Shown: positions 16,219 through 25,082 of the stretch, piece by piece | Position numbering within the stretch: position 1 is the stretch's first letter | How the letters are laid out: every line of letters starts with the position of its first letter | DNA from: a virus | IMG/VR virus record: IMGVR_UViG_3300044984_001713 | Coordinates: 1-44,050 of that record | Length of the DNA: 44,050 nt | Strand: one strand, 5' to 3' | Position numbers and translations under genes: made by a program | Notes under the pieces: generated by a model | What the model was told of the DNA's origin: nothing | The model's database searches: none | Seen by the model: only the letters and a program-made list of their open reading frames with translations

Positions 16219-17033
16219 CCGCAACCAATGCAGAATCCCCACAGATGGAAGATCCATTCATTTACGCACCGCAGCCGACCAGCAAGGTGCAAGGCATAAC
16301 CCAGGCAGGCACCAGGCCTTCAATCCATGTCTCAATGTACGCCTACGGCGGCATCAGTGCTGCGTGCATGATGTCCTGGGTCGACTTGACGGCCACGTTC
16401 GCCCGCTCGGACAGGCAGACCGATCTGCGCACCATCCGGGAGGATGCCCTCATTAGCCGGTCCCGGTGCCGTGCCACGAAGTGGTTCCTCGACTCTGGCA
16501 AGGACGTCTGGGTCCAACTAGACCACGACATTGAGTTCGCCGCGGCCGATGTAGTCCGCATGGCCGAGTTGGCCCATAAACACCAGGCAACGGTCTGCAT
16601 CCCCTACTCCTGCCGCTCACTGCCCGCCAGGCCGGCCCTACGTCCGAAGGTGGAGCACCTGCAGGCCCTGAAGCACCAGGTAAATGACGCTGAGTGCGCC
16701 TCTGAGCTGGTGCCCATCACCATGTTCGCATCGGGATGCCTCGCAATCCCCCGTAAATGCCTTCTGGCGACACTTGAGATGCTGGAAGGGTCAGCAGTGC
16801 AGAACCCATACAGGATCGATTGGTGCGACGATGTGCGCGTCGAGCGCTTCCCGACCTTATGGATGCCGTTCGCCATGGAATCCATGCCCGGCAAACTCGA
16901 GTATCTCAGTGAGGATTACGCTGCCGCAGTCAGGATGACCCTGGCCGGAGTGCAGCACTATTCCATGAAGCCCAAGAAGCAACTCAACCACTGGGGAGAG
17001 TTCCCCTTTAGCTTTGCGCCTTATGCCGGGTAA
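16215..17033 (+). CDS. GT-A glycosyltransferase-like protein (272 aa)
   Basis: ATG in an ATGA overlap. After about 40 residues comes a GT-A-like core. SRCRATKWFLDSGKDVWVQ runs into LDHDIEF, where Asp103-His-Asp105 is a DxD-type motif for nucleotide-sugar and metal. Later YLSEDYAAAVRM resembles the acceptor-side acidic helix. It may glycosylate phage DNA or a virion or host surface component; the target cannot be told. It sits between replication and packaging genes, which slightly favours DNA modification (inference). Confidence 0.6.
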   Translation: MTATNAESPQMEDPFIYAPQPTSKVQGITQAGTRPSIHVSMYAYGGISAACMMSWVDLTATFARSDRQTDLRTIREDALISRSRCRATKWFLDSGKDVWVQLDHDIEFAAADVVRMAELAHKHQATVCIPYSCRSLPARPALRPKVEHLQALKHQVNDAECASELVPITMFASGCLAIPRKCLLATLEMLEGSAVQNPYRIDWCDDVRVERFPTLWMPFAMESMPGKLEYLSEDYAAAVRMTLAGVQHYSMKPKKQLNHWGEFPFSFAPYAG

Positions 17034-17655
17034 ACCTGACGGCAGGATACCAGTCGGACGTGTGTCACAGGAAACTATCTCAAAGACCTGTGGCGTAAAT
17101 GTAGTGCGTGTTAATCAGATCTTGAATGGCAAAGGCAAGTTCAAGCAAGAGATGATCGACAAGGTGTTGAAGACGGCTAGTGATCTTGGATACGAGAAGA
17201 CGCACAACCCAACACAACATCACAAATCAACACTGACACAAGATAAAGCGGATAAGATAGTGGAAGGCGTAATACTCAACAAGACACTTGAGACCATAGC
17301 GAAGGAGACTGGGTTTATTGAGAGTACGGTGTTCAAATATGTTAGAGGTGTTAAGGTTCCGCATGACTACCCAGAGACTGAAGAAGAGTGGCGCAAAGAT
17401 GTTGTCGGATTCATGGAGGTTGCTATATGGAAAGGCACTAAACGTCTTGCTGAATCAGCAATTGAATTCATTGATGATCGCACTTTACCCGTAGCGATAG
17501 GAATCACTCTGGACAAATTATCCACACTCAAGGGCCAGCCCACCAGCATACATCTCAATATGACAGCATCAGTAAGCCACCGTGACCTGATGGCTGACCT
17601 AAAGGACCGTGATGTGACCCCAGTGAACGACGAGCAGACCCATGACTTGGTTTAG
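17023..17655 (+). CDS. Putative small terminase subunit with LacI-type HTH (210 aa)
   Basis: ATG 17023 overlaps the previous stop by 11 bases; an in-frame TTG at 17014 is less likely. Residues about 15-45 (SQETISKTCGVNVVRVNQIL) are a LacI-like HTH. A second HTH follows at about 75-105 (LETIAKETGFIESTVFKYVR). The C-terminal half is helical. Two HTHs, oligomer-type helices and a location before TerL fit a DNA-recognising small terminase, but a transcription regulator is possible. Its codons are clearly AT-richer than those of its neighbours, suggesting separate acquisition. Confidence 0.5.
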   Translation: MPGKPDGRIPVGRVSQETISKTCGVNVVRVNQILNGKGKFKQEMIDKVLKTASDLGYEKTHNPTQHHKSTLTQDKADKIVEGVILNKTLETIAKETGFIESTVFKYVRGVKVPHDYPETEEEWRKDVVGFMEVAIWKGTKRLAESAIEFIDDRTLPVAIGITLDKLSTLKGQPTSIHLNMTASVSHRDLMADLKDRDVTPVNDEQTHDLV

Positions 17656-17953
17656 GTAATGGCTCGGAATGTCCTACCCCTACCACAAGTGACCACGTAG
17701 AAACCACGCATTTAGGCCTGTTTATGGCAGTCAGATGCACAATAGCAGTTATATTCACTTCGACGCTCAAACACGCAGCAAATCCCTGCAAACATTGATC
17801 GAAACGCACGTCAGCACCCCTCGACAGACCCAATGTCCTACCCCGTTACACAAGGCAGACACCAGGCCGCCCGGGCCCCCGGGGGGAGGGGGTCGGGCAT
17901 TCCGCGGCGACGGTAAAAGTCGACGGGTTCCCCAAAACGAAAAATATTGATAA
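17656..17953. other. Non-coding region before TerL: 13-bp direct repeats and a G-rich block (packaging-site candidate)
   Basis: AATGTCCTACCCC occurs at 17668-17680 and again at 17832-17844. At 17867-17897 there is a GC block with CCCCCGGGGGG and G-runs of 3, 6, 5 and 3 separated by 5, 1 and 2 bases. This could form a hairpin or a G-quadruplex. An A-rich stretch (AAAACGAAAAATATTGATAA) leads into ATG 17954. A 71-codon frame at 17735-17950 has no protein-like character and I do not call it. The position between small and large terminase suits a pac/cos-type site. Confidence 0.45.
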
Positions 17954-19660
17954 ATGAGCCAACCACTTTGCCTCACCTGCTCCAAGCCCTTCGAGATCAT
18001 CAAAGTCCGCGAAGGCCCCAAGCAGAAGCGCTTCTGCTCCGACGCCTGCAACACCGGCTGGTGGAACGAGCAACCCCTGCACCCTGTCATCCCCCGGGTC
18101 GACGCCTCGCACCCCCGCGCACTCGAGCTCAAGCAGAAGCGCACCCAGCTCGTGCTACTTGAAAAGGCAGACCCGTACACCTACGGCTTTATCCCTGACC
18201 ACTGGGAGATCGCCAACACCGAGTTTCAGGCCACCCAGGAGCTCCTCATCTCCGGCGGCAACCGCGCCGGTAAAACCCTGTGGGCCGCCCGCCGCGTGGT
18301 TCAAACCCTCCTCGAGAAGGAGAACGCATCGGTTCTCTGCTGCCACACATCACACGCCACCTCGGTCACCGTCCAGCAGCCCGCCATCTACAACTACCTG
18401 CCCGTCGCACTCCGGGCCACCAAGAAGGGCCGTATTCACTACCTGAACTACAGCCGCAAAAATGGCTTTACCGACGGCTCATTCATCCTACCCAACGGCA
18501 GCCGCTGTGACTTCCTAAACTACACCCAGTCCGAGAACACCATCGAGGGACGCGAGGCCGACATGATCTGGTGTGACGAGCTTGTTCCGCAGTCCTGGGT
18601 GGACACACTGCGCTACCGCCTGATCACGCGCCGCGGCAAGCTCCTCGTGACCCAAACCCCCCTCGAAGGCGTTGCCAGTGTCTACAAGGAGTTCACCGCC
18701 GGCTCCGCTATCACTCGGTTCGACGACGCCGAGCTCATCAAGGGCAAGCAAGCGCTGCCAACGTGGCCTGTGGGTAAGGCGGCCAGGACGATGGTACAGG
18801 CCCAGACCAATAGGCGGACGGTGTTTTTTTTTAGCGAGGACAACCCCTACAACCCATTCGACGAGATGAAGAGCAAGTTAGTCACCTCTCCCATGGGCCA
18901 GGTCCTGACCCGTGCCTACGGCTGGGCCTCGGACAACATCGGCAAGGCCTTCGCCCGTTTCAGACCCGATATCCACTGCATCCCATCATCCAAGGTGCCC
19001 TCCGGCGGCACGCTGTACATGGTGTGCGACCCGGCGGGCGCCCGGAATTGGTTCTGCCTGTGGCTCCTGGTGTACGAGGACGGCAAGCGCATCGTAGTCC
19101 GCGAGTTCCCGGACTTCAGTAACTATGGCGAGTGGGCGCTGCCCTCCGAGAAGCCCGACGGCAAGCTCGGGCCCGCCCAAACTCTTGATGCCGGCCGGTC
19201 TATCTCCGAGTACCGAGCCCTCTTCCGCCAAATCGAGTCCGATCTCGGCTACGGCGAGCCCGTAATGCGCCTGATCGACCCCAAGGCCGGCGGTTCCCCC
19301 GCACTCTCCGAGGCCGGCGGCACGACCCTGATCGACCTTCTGGCCGAGTCCGAAAACCCGCTAAACGAGCCCATGGCCTTCGTACCCGCACCCGGCGTGC
19401 CCGTCGACCAGCGCACCTCCGCGATCAACAGCCTCCTATCCTACGACGCCACCCAGCCGCTCACCCCGCTCAACGAGCCATCCCTCTATATCACCGACGA
19501 CTGCGCCAACCTTTCCTACGCACTCTCCGAGCACACCGGCCGCGACGGGCAGAAGGGCTGCACTAAGGACCCCATCGACTGCCTGGGGATGCTTTTGGTC
19601 TCCAGTCTTGCGTTCGTCGGCCATGGGGGCTTTGATTGCCGCGGCGGCGGCGGATACTAA
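17954..19660 (+). CDS. terL: Terminase large subunit with N-terminal zinc finger (568 aa)
   Basis: Packaging ATPase-nuclease. Residues 6-32 form a zinc-finger pattern, CLTC then FCSDAC (C6, C9, C28, C32), unusual in front of TerL. ATPase: Walker A GGNRAGKT (101-108), Walker B MIWCDE (204-209), coupling motif LLVTQTPLEG. Nuclease: VCDPAG (Asp359), RLIDPKAGG (Asp442) and KDPIDC (Asp539/Asp542). It would pump DNA into the prohead through the portal encoded next. The start at 17954 has only an A-rich leader. Confidence 0.95.
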   Translation: MSQPLCLTCSKPFEIIKVREGPKQKRFCSDACNTGWWNEQPLHPVIPRVDASHPRALELKQKRTQLVLLEKADPYTYGFIPDHWEIANTEFQATQELLISGGNRAGKTLWAARRVVQTLLEKENASVLCCHTSHATSVTVQQPAIYNYLPVALRATKKGRIHYLNYSRKNGFTDGSFILPNGSRCDFLNYTQSENTIEGREADMIWCDELVPQSWVDTLRYRLITRRGKLLVTQTPLEGVASVYKEFTAGSAITRFDDAELIKGKQALPTWPVGKAARTMVQAQTNRRTVFFFSEDNPYNPFDEMKSKLVTSPMGQVLTRAYGWASDNIGKAFARFRPDIHCIPSSKVPSGGTLYMVCDPAGARNWFCLWLLVYEDGKRIVVREFPDFSNYGEWALPSEKPDGKLGPAQTLDAGRSISEYRALFRQIESDLGYGEPVMRLIDPKAGGSPALSEAGGTTLIDLLAESENPLNEPMAFVPAPGVPVDQRTSAINSLLSYDATQPLTPLNEPSLYITDDCANLSYALSEHTGRDGQKGCTKDPIDCLGMLLVSSLAFVGHGGFDCRGGGGY

Positions 19661-19671
19661 ACCATTTGACT

Positions 19672-21756
19672 ATGCAAGGAGATTCCTACAAGCAGGCAAC
19701 CGACGTGATGGCACGGGTCGGCGACGAGCCCAATGTCAGCGCACTGACCGAGGAGCTGCGGCGCTCGGCCACCGACTACGGCGTCTTCGCCCGTGTCGAG
19801 AATGCCGAGAATGTGCGCTACTGCCGCTGGCCTGGACAGACCGACGATGGCAAGAAGTGGAATGATGCCAACCGTAACAAGCCGGCTTTTCCCTGGGACG
19901 GAGCCTCCGACACGCGTATCCCGCTGGCCGACGAGGTGATCAACGGCCTCGTGGACCTCTGCAGCACCTCCTTCTGGCGCTCGATGCTCCGCGTATCGCC
20001 CACCAACATCAGCCAGCTCGACCAGGCCGTCACCGCGCACAACCTGATGGACTGGACGGTCAACGCGAAGATGTACAACGACCTTACCCGCGAGGTCGAG
20101 CTACTCTCCCAGTACCTCTGGACCTACGGATGGGCCGGCGTCCACGTCACCTGGCAGCAGGAGATGGGACAGCGCGAGCAGTACCTGACCATGGACCAGA
20201 TCATGGCCCTGGCCGCCCAATCCCCCGTGGACTCCATCCTGGCCGACCTGCCCAATCTCATCGCCAACCCCGAGGCCGACGACCAATCCGCGGAGCTCCT
20301 CCTTTCGGCCTTCCCCAACCTCCGCAAACGCCGGGCCCTCAAGGCCATCCGCGACCTGCGCACCGAGGGCGAGTGCGAGTTCCCAATCCCCACGATGGTC
20401 ACCAACAAGCCGATGGTAGCAGCCCTGGCGCCCTACGACGAGCTGGTGTTCCCGCCCGAGACCACCGACATCCAGTCCGCCCGAGTGGTCTTCCGCCGGT
20501 TCTACATGACCGAGGCCCAGCTCCTGAACAAGGTCGAGACCGAGGAGTGGGACGCCGAATGGGCTCAGGAAGCGATCAACACGATGGGCCGCTTTAGCGA
20601 CTACTCGGCCTATACCTACGCCGCCGTCGGCCTGGCCGAGAACTCCATCCTCGACCGCGAGAACCTCATAGAAGTCTGCTACGCCTACCAGAAATCCATC
20701 GACTCCGACGGCATACCGGGCGTGTTCTACACCGTCTTCAGCCCCCAGGTCGGCGACAAGTGGGGCTACTTCGACTTGTTGGACTACGCGCATGGGCAGT
20801 ATCCCTTCGTTATCTGGCGCTCCGAGCTCATCCACCGCCAGATCACCGAAAGCCGCGGCGTGCCCGAGGTTTGCTCCACCTGGCAGCACGAGGTGAAGGC
20901 CCAGCGCGACTCGATCTTCGACTACACGTCCCTGGCCACCCTGCCGCCCATCGAGGTCCCCAAAACCCGCGGCGGCAACCTCAAGATCGGCCCTGCCGTC
21001 CAGATCCCTGTCCTTCGCCGCGGCGAGATCGGCTTCCTGCAACCGCCCGCCCGCGAGCCCGGTGTAGCCTTCCAGCTTATCGCAGCCATCGAGGCCCAGA
21101 CCGACCGCTACTTTGGCCGCCCGACCGAGAAAGTCCCCCCGGTGATCACCCAGATGCGCCAGCAGCGCCTGATCAACAACTGGCTGCATGGCTGGACCGA
21201 GGCGTTCCGCCAGGTGCTGGCCCTCACCCTGCAATACATCGGCCCTGCCGAGATCCAGCGCATCACGGCCTCGGCCACGCCGCTCCCGCCCGACATCCAG
21301 GACTTCGACGTGATGCTCAAGTTCGACGTCCGCGAGATGAGCACCGACCTGGTCACCGAGAAGCTCAAGGCCATCAGTACCCTTGTCCTGCCTCTCGACA
21401 CCGCCGGCGTCATCGACCGGGCCAAGCTGATCTCTGTCGCCCTCCGGGCCATTGATCCCAATCTGGCAAGCGAGCTGGTGATGCAGCAGGGCCCTGCCGC
21501 GCAGAAGATGTTCAACGATACAAACGACGAGATCGCGCTTATGTCACTCGGCAACCCGCCGCAGCTCCGCGAGAACGACCCCACCGCGCCCATGCGCCTG
21601 CAATTCAGCCAGCAAGTCCTGCAATCCAACCCGAAATACCAGGCCCAGCTTCAGCAGGACCCGCTCTTTCAGGCCAACCTGCAGAAGTACATTGAGAACC
21701 TGCAGTTCAGCGTCCAGCAGCAGCAGAACGCCATCACCGGCCGCCTCGGAGTCTAA
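19672..21756 (+). CDS. Portal protein (694 aa)
   Basis: Dodecameric head vertex through which DNA passes. ATG 19672 is chosen, 11 bases after the TerL stop; an in-frame ATG at 19636 would overlap TerL. The N-terminus has YCRWPGQTDDGKKW and FPWDGASDTRIPLADEVI, a pattern typical of long podovirus-type portals. The C-terminal 90 residues are Gln-rich and helical (QFSQQVLQSNPKYQAQLQQ), as in barrel-forming portals. The length is near the P22-type portal. Position between TerL and scaffold supports the call. Confidence 0.85.
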   Translation: MQGDSYKQATDVMARVGDEPNVSALTEELRRSATDYGVFARVENAENVRYCRWPGQTDDGKKWNDANRNKPAFPWDGASDTRIPLADEVINGLVDLCSTSFWRSMLRVSPTNISQLDQAVTAHNLMDWTVNAKMYNDLTREVELLSQYLWTYGWAGVHVTWQQEMGQREQYLTMDQIMALAAQSPVDSILADLPNLIANPEADDQSAELLLSAFPNLRKRRALKAIRDLRTEGECEFPIPTMVTNKPMVAALAPYDELVFPPETTDIQSARVVFRRFYMTEAQLLNKVETEEWDAEWAQEAINTMGRFSDYSAYTYAAVGLAENSILDRENLIEVCYAYQKSIDSDGIPGVFYTVFSPQVGDKWGYFDLLDYAHGQYPFVIWRSELIHRQITESRGVPEVCSTWQHEVKAQRDSIFDYTSLATLPPIEVPKTRGGNLKIGPAVQIPVLRRGEIGFLQPPAREPGVAFQLIAAIEAQTDRYFGRPTEKVPPVITQMRQQRLINNWLHGWTEAFRQVLALTLQYIGPAEIQRITASATPLPPDIQDFDVMLKFDVREMSTDLVTEKLKAISTLVLPLDTAGVIDRAKLISVALRAIDPNLASELVMQQGPAAQKMFNDTNDEIALMSLGNPPQLRENDPTAPMRLQFSQQVLQSNPKYQAQLQQDPLFQANLQKYIENLQFSVQQQQNAITGRLGV

Positions 21757-21758
21757 CA

Positions 21759-22001
21759 ATGAAACTGACCGACGAACAACTCTCGGAGGCCCTCTCAGTG
21801 TCCGAGGAGCACCCGGTGCTCAAGGCCATGGGCCAGGTCATCGACGACACGCTACGGGACGAGGTGCTAATGGCCATCCTCCCATCACTTTCCGCGGAGG
21901 ACCGTGCCTACAACGCAGGCCGGGCAGCCGCGATCAAGGATCTCATCGCACAAATAAGTGCGTTAAGAAACGGGAGGGAATTGACTTCTGGTCAGTTCTA
22001 G
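21759..22001 (+). CDS. Small head-region protein (80 aa)
   Basis: ATG two bases after the portal stop. Helical and acidic at the N-terminus (LTDEQLSEALSVSEEHPVLK). The middle, YNAGRAAAIKDLIAQI, is typical of short proteins encoded between portal and scaffold in podoviruses. Exact role unknown. A 79-base gap follows. Confidence 0.6.
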   Translation: MKLTDEQLSEALSVSEEHPVLKAMGQVIDDTLRDEVLMAILPSLSAEDRAYNAGRAAAIKDLIAQISALRNGRELTSGQF

Positions 22002-22080
22002 GCTCTCACTCACACAACGGCTTCTTGGTTGGCCTTAACAACCATGGTTGCAGCACACCCGGCTTGCAGGGTCTAAAAGC
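22002..22080 (+). other. Short gap before the scaffold gene
   Basis: Contains a small hairpin, TGGTTG/CAACCA around seven bases (about 22026-22044), and an AGGG about ten bases before ATG 22081. No other signal seen. Confidence 0.3.
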
Positions 22081-23091
22081 ATGGACATCCCGACGAATAC
22101 ACAGGAAGCGAAACCTGCCCAAAACACGGCACAGCCCCCAATCAACCCGATGCAGTTCGACGAATCGGCGTTGGCCAAGCTACTGAAGACACGATTCAGC
22201 GGGGAGGAAGACAAGGCGTCAGCCGTCGAGCGACAAGCGCCGGAGCCGGAAGCCACTTCCGTGGACGATCAGGCCGAGGATGCGGAGCCGACCGCAGAAC
22301 AAACGGATGCTCAGGCCGAGTCGCCTGAGCAGGAGGTTCTTTCCGAGACCGAAGAGAACAGCGACGAGGATTCGCTGGGTTACCGCAAACGCATCGACAA
22401 GCTCACGCGCCAGAAGAAAGAGGCGCTGGAGAAGGCCGAGTCGCTCGAGCGGGAACTCAACGACGCCAAGACCAAGCTGGAGCAGACCAACGACAGGCCA
22501 ACCTCAATGCAGTCCGCTGCAGACCCGTTTTCGGATGTCTGGGAAGTGTCGAAACTCAACGATGAGTGGAGCAAAGCCCGGAATTTGAAGCGGTGGTGCG
22601 AGGACAATATTGATGGCTGTGAAGTAGAGGGCAAGGAGTACAGCTCAGACGATGTGAAGCAGATCAAACGGCGTGTAGAAGACGCCATCGACCTGCACAT
22701 CCCATCCAGAGCCCGCTTCCTGCAGAACTACCAGCAGATCAAGCCTATCGCCGAGACGCTCTACCCATGGTGGAAAGACCGTTCGGCTGCCGAGTACACC
22801 GAGGCGCAGGCCGTCCTGCGGCAACTGCCGCAGATTGCCTCACTGCCGGAGTACCAGGTGCTGGTCGGTGACTTCATTGCCGGGCGCAAGTTGCGTCTGG
22901 CTCAGGAGTCCGCCAAGGGCAAGCCATCTGCCACCCGCCCATTGGTCAAGGCACCCAGTCAGCCTGGTCGACCCACCGCAATCCCTGCAAAGAAGGATGC
23001 GGCCAAGGTCGGTCTGGATGCTGCCAAGTCGCAGTTCAGAAAGTCCGGGACGACCACCGAATTAGCCCAAGTACTCAAAAGGATGCTCTAA
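22081..23091 (+). CDS. Scaffolding protein (336 aa)
   Basis: ATG 22081 is preferred to an upstream TTG at 22048. The first 110 residues are acidic and disordered (Glu/Asp/Ala/Gln-rich). Then comes a coiled coil (about 105-150: RIDKLTRQKKEALEKAESL), a globular helical middle and a basic C-terminus (FRKSGTTTELAQVLKRML) typical of scaffold-capsid contact helices. It would direct capsid assembly and then leave. It is placed directly before the capsid gene. Confidence 0.8.
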   Translation: MDIPTNTQEAKPAQNTAQPPINPMQFDESALAKLLKTRFSGEEDKASAVERQAPEPEATSVDDQAEDAEPTAEQTDAQAESPEQEVLSETEENSDEDSLGYRKRIDKLTRQKKEALEKAESLERELNDAKTKLEQTNDRPTSMQSAADPFSDVWEVSKLNDEWSKARNLKRWCEDNIDGCEVEGKEYSSDDVKQIKRRVEDAIDLHIPSRARFLQNYQQIKPIAETLYPWWKDRSAAEYTEAQAVLRQLPQIASLPEYQVLVGDFIAGRKLRLAQESAKGKPSATRPLVKAPSQPGRPTAIPAKKDAAKVGLDAAKSQFRKSGTTTELAQVLKRML

Positions 23092-23094
23092 ACC

Positions 23095-24153
23095 ATGCCC
23101 CTACTCCAGCCCAACCAGGGCGGCTCTGTGCCGCTCGCTTCAACCTCGTCCGCCCGTGAAGATCTGGCGGACTACATCGCCATCGTCGACGCCAAGTCGA
23201 CCCCGTTCGTGTCCATGGCCCCGAAGGGCCGTGACATCGGCAATATGCAGTTCTCTTGGCAGGTCGACAACTATGGCGCCCCCGTGCTTGCCGGCGTGGT
23301 CGACGGCACTGATGTGACCGTTGCCAGCGCCTCGAACCCGGTGGTCAACCGGACCCGTCTGAACAACTACGGCCAGGCTTTCCGCCGGGACCTGCGCATC
23401 GGTTTCATCGCCGAGACCCAGGACGTCGCTGGTGTGACCGATGAGTTGGCCAACGGCATTGCCAAGAAGCTCGTTGAGATCAAGCGCGACATGGAGTCGA
23501 CCTTCCTGTGCACCAACCAAGCCGCTCAAGCCGACAACGGTACGAACCCGTACCTGACCGGCTCGATGGGCAACTGGCTCAACAGCACCAACGCATCCAA
23601 CATCGGCGCGTGCGCTTCCGGTTCGCCCTTCCTGCCGGCCTCCGGCGCGGTCGACACCACCGCCAGCGCCTCCTTTACCGAGGCCACCGCCCAGAACGTG
23701 CTGACCGCTATCTACAGCGCCACCGGCACGTTCCGCGACTACGATTGTATCCTGGGCACCACGCTCAAGCGTGCGTTCACCAACCTCACGTCCTCGGGTG
23801 TTACCCAGGTCGTCAACGCCAACAGCATCGCTGCCACCAGCGTCCGCACGTTCAACCAGGACCTGTCAAGCGACACCTTTAAGGCATCCATTGATCTTTT
23901 TGAGGGAGACTTTGGCCGGCTAATTTTACATCCGACGACCTTTTTGGGAGGTAAAAACAGCACTGCCCTGTCCGCCCAGGCCTTCAAGGGCTACGTGATC
24001 CCGATGGACATGGTCGAGGTGCGCTACGCCAAGCTGCCCCAGGTCAAGACTCTGCCTGACGCCGGCGGCGGCCCTGCCCGCCTCGTTGAGGCCATTGCCG
24101 GTCTCGTGGTGAAGAACCCGAGCGGGTTTGGCTTCTTCAACGGCGCAAGCTAG
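23095..24153 (+). CDS. Major capsid protein, SU10/HK97-fold type (352 aa)
   Basis: The N-terminus has SSAREDLADYIAIVDAKSTP and FVSMAPKG, then FSWQVDNYGAP, the signature opening of the SU10-like (DUF5309-type) major capsid family. RTRLNNYGQAFRRDLRI follows. The length matches the family. HK97 fold is by family knowledge. Starts three bases after the scaffold stop and is followed by a strong terminator, fitting high late expression. Confidence 0.9.
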   Translation: MPLLQPNQGGSVPLASTSSAREDLADYIAIVDAKSTPFVSMAPKGRDIGNMQFSWQVDNYGAPVLAGVVDGTDVTVASASNPVVNRTRLNNYGQAFRRDLRIGFIAETQDVAGVTDELANGIAKKLVEIKRDMESTFLCTNQAAQADNGTNPYLTGSMGNWLNSTNASNIGACASGSPFLPASGAVDTTASASFTEATAQNVLTAIYSATGTFRDYDCILGTTLKRAFTNLTSSGVTQVVNANSIAATSVRTFNQDLSSDTFKASIDLFEGDFGRLILHPTTFLGGKNSTALSAQAFKGYVIPMDMVEVRYAKLPQVKTLPDAGGGPARLVEAIAGLVVKNPSGFGFFNGAS

Positions 24154-24165
24154 TCTAATCTCAAT

Positions 24166-24203
24166 GGGGAGGCCTTTCGGGGCCTCCCCCTCTTTCCTTT
24201 CTC
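24166..24203 (+). terminator. Strong intrinsic terminator after the capsid gene
   Basis: GGGGAGGCC (24166-24174) pairs perfectly with GGCCTCCCC (24181-24189) around a TTTCGG loop. A pyrimidine-rich tail follows (CTCTTTCCTTTCTC). It probably lowers transcription beyond the capsid gene. The next ATG at 24204 follows the tail directly, with no Shine-Dalgarno. Confidence 0.85.
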
Positions 24204-24587
24204 ATGGCTCACAATTCCGCATCCTCCGTCATCGCCAACGCTCTCGACGACCTGCCCGGCGAACTGCGCCGCGCCGTCATCAAAGAGTTCCAATCCGGCA
24301 TCCAGAAGGACTGGGTCAAGGCCGGCATTGATCAGAAGCGCATCGCCCAGGACTCGCAGCGCGAGGTCCGCGCCATCGACGGCATCGGTCGCCTGCGGAT
24401 GCGGATCGACCCCACTCTCTACCATGCCTGGGGCACCAAGTACGGGTACGACTGTTGGAAGGATTCCCAATTTTTGAACGAGGTTGAGCGGGATAACCCC
24501 GAGGTGCGAGTGCGCTGCGGGGCTACACGCTTGCAGGTTGGATGGAGCGGTGGCACAAAACGCAGTAGTCAGAAGTTCACTCTATGA
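24204..24587 (+). CDS. Hypothetical protein after the capsid gene (127 aa)
   Basis: ATG abuts the terminator tail. Helical N-terminus (VIANALDDLPGELRRAVIKE) and a later segment LYHAWGTKYGYDCWKDSQFL. No family recognised. It could be a head-completion or accessory protein; the next gene's start overlaps its stop (ATGA). Confidence 0.55.
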   Translation: MAHNSASSVIANALDDLPGELRRAVIKEFQSGIQKDWVKAGIDQKRIAQDSQREVRAIDGIGRLRMRIDPTLYHAWGTKYGYDCWKDSQFLNEVERDNPEVRVRCGATRLQVGWSGGTKRSSQKFTL

Positions 24588-24838
24588 ATGTCGGATCTAA
24601 CCGCCAACTGGCCGGCGAATACGGTGGCCGGTACATCGACGCCTCCGTGGGCACTGTGACCGGCAACTACATGGAGATCCATGCCGTCGCCACGACCATC
24701 CTCGGAGCCATCACATCCAACATCACCAACTTCCCATCCGGCGTGACCATTCAGGCCGGCGACTCGATCTCGGGCGTCTTCACCTCGGTGGCTGTATCCT
24801 CCGGGGCGATCATCGCCTACAACCGCAAGTGGGTCTAA
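24584..24838 (+). CDS. Small beta-rich protein, possible head decoration (84 aa)
   Basis: ATG in an ATGA overlap. Beta-rich with alternating Ile/Thr/Val (TTILGAITSNITNFPSGVTI, GDSISGVFTSVAVSSGAII). This resembles small phage proteins that form an exposed beta fold. Placement after the capsid suggests decoration or a fibre base; not proven. Confidence 0.5.
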   Translation: MNVGSNRQLAGEYGGRYIDASVGTVTGNYMEIHAVATTILGAITSNITNFPSGVTIQAGDSISGVFTSVAVSSGAIIAYNRKWV

Positions 24839-24839
24839 A

Positions 24840-25076
24840 ATGCGTCTCGGCCTAGGACTAGGACTCGGCGTGCAGCAAGCCCTCGGTGGGGCTGGCGGCG
24901 GCGCCGACCTGCCTATCATCCGGCGCGACCTGCTGCAGGAGGACGACTTCTTCGTCTTCCTTGAGAACGGCGACAAGATCGTCATCACTTTCGGCACTTT
25001 CGACTCTTTAGACTTGGAGAACGGGGACTTCCTGCTCCAAGAGGACACAGGCAAACTCATCATCCAAGCAAACTAA
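24840..25076 (+). CDS. Small acidic-repeat protein (78 aa)
   Basis: ATG one base after the previous stop. Gly/Leu-rich N-terminus (MRLGLGLGLGVQQALGGAGG), then acidic strands with repeated LENGD (residues about 42-46 and 59-63) and LQED (32-35 and 66-69). This looks like a duplicated beta hairpin. Function unknown. Confidence 0.5.
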   Translation: MRLGLGLGLGVQQALGGAGGGADLPIIRRDLLQEDDFFVFLENGDKIVITFGTFDSLDLENGDFLLQEDTGKLIIQAN

Positions 25077-25082
25077 ACATTT

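Noticed and set aside
17735-17950. 71-codon frame before TerL
   Set aside because: It crosses the direct repeat and the GC block and ends in a Gly/Pro-rich run; no protein-like character or ribosome site.
20101-21234. 377-codon antisense frame in the portal gene, and 29926-31161 antisense in the nozzle gene
   Set aside because: Strong GC codon bias in the sense gene keeps the opposite frame open; the composition is Gly/Val/Asp/Leu-rich and resembles no protein.
22048-22080. TTG start for the scaffold gene
   Set aside because: The ATG at 22081 is a better start and the extra 11 residues have no scaffold-like features.
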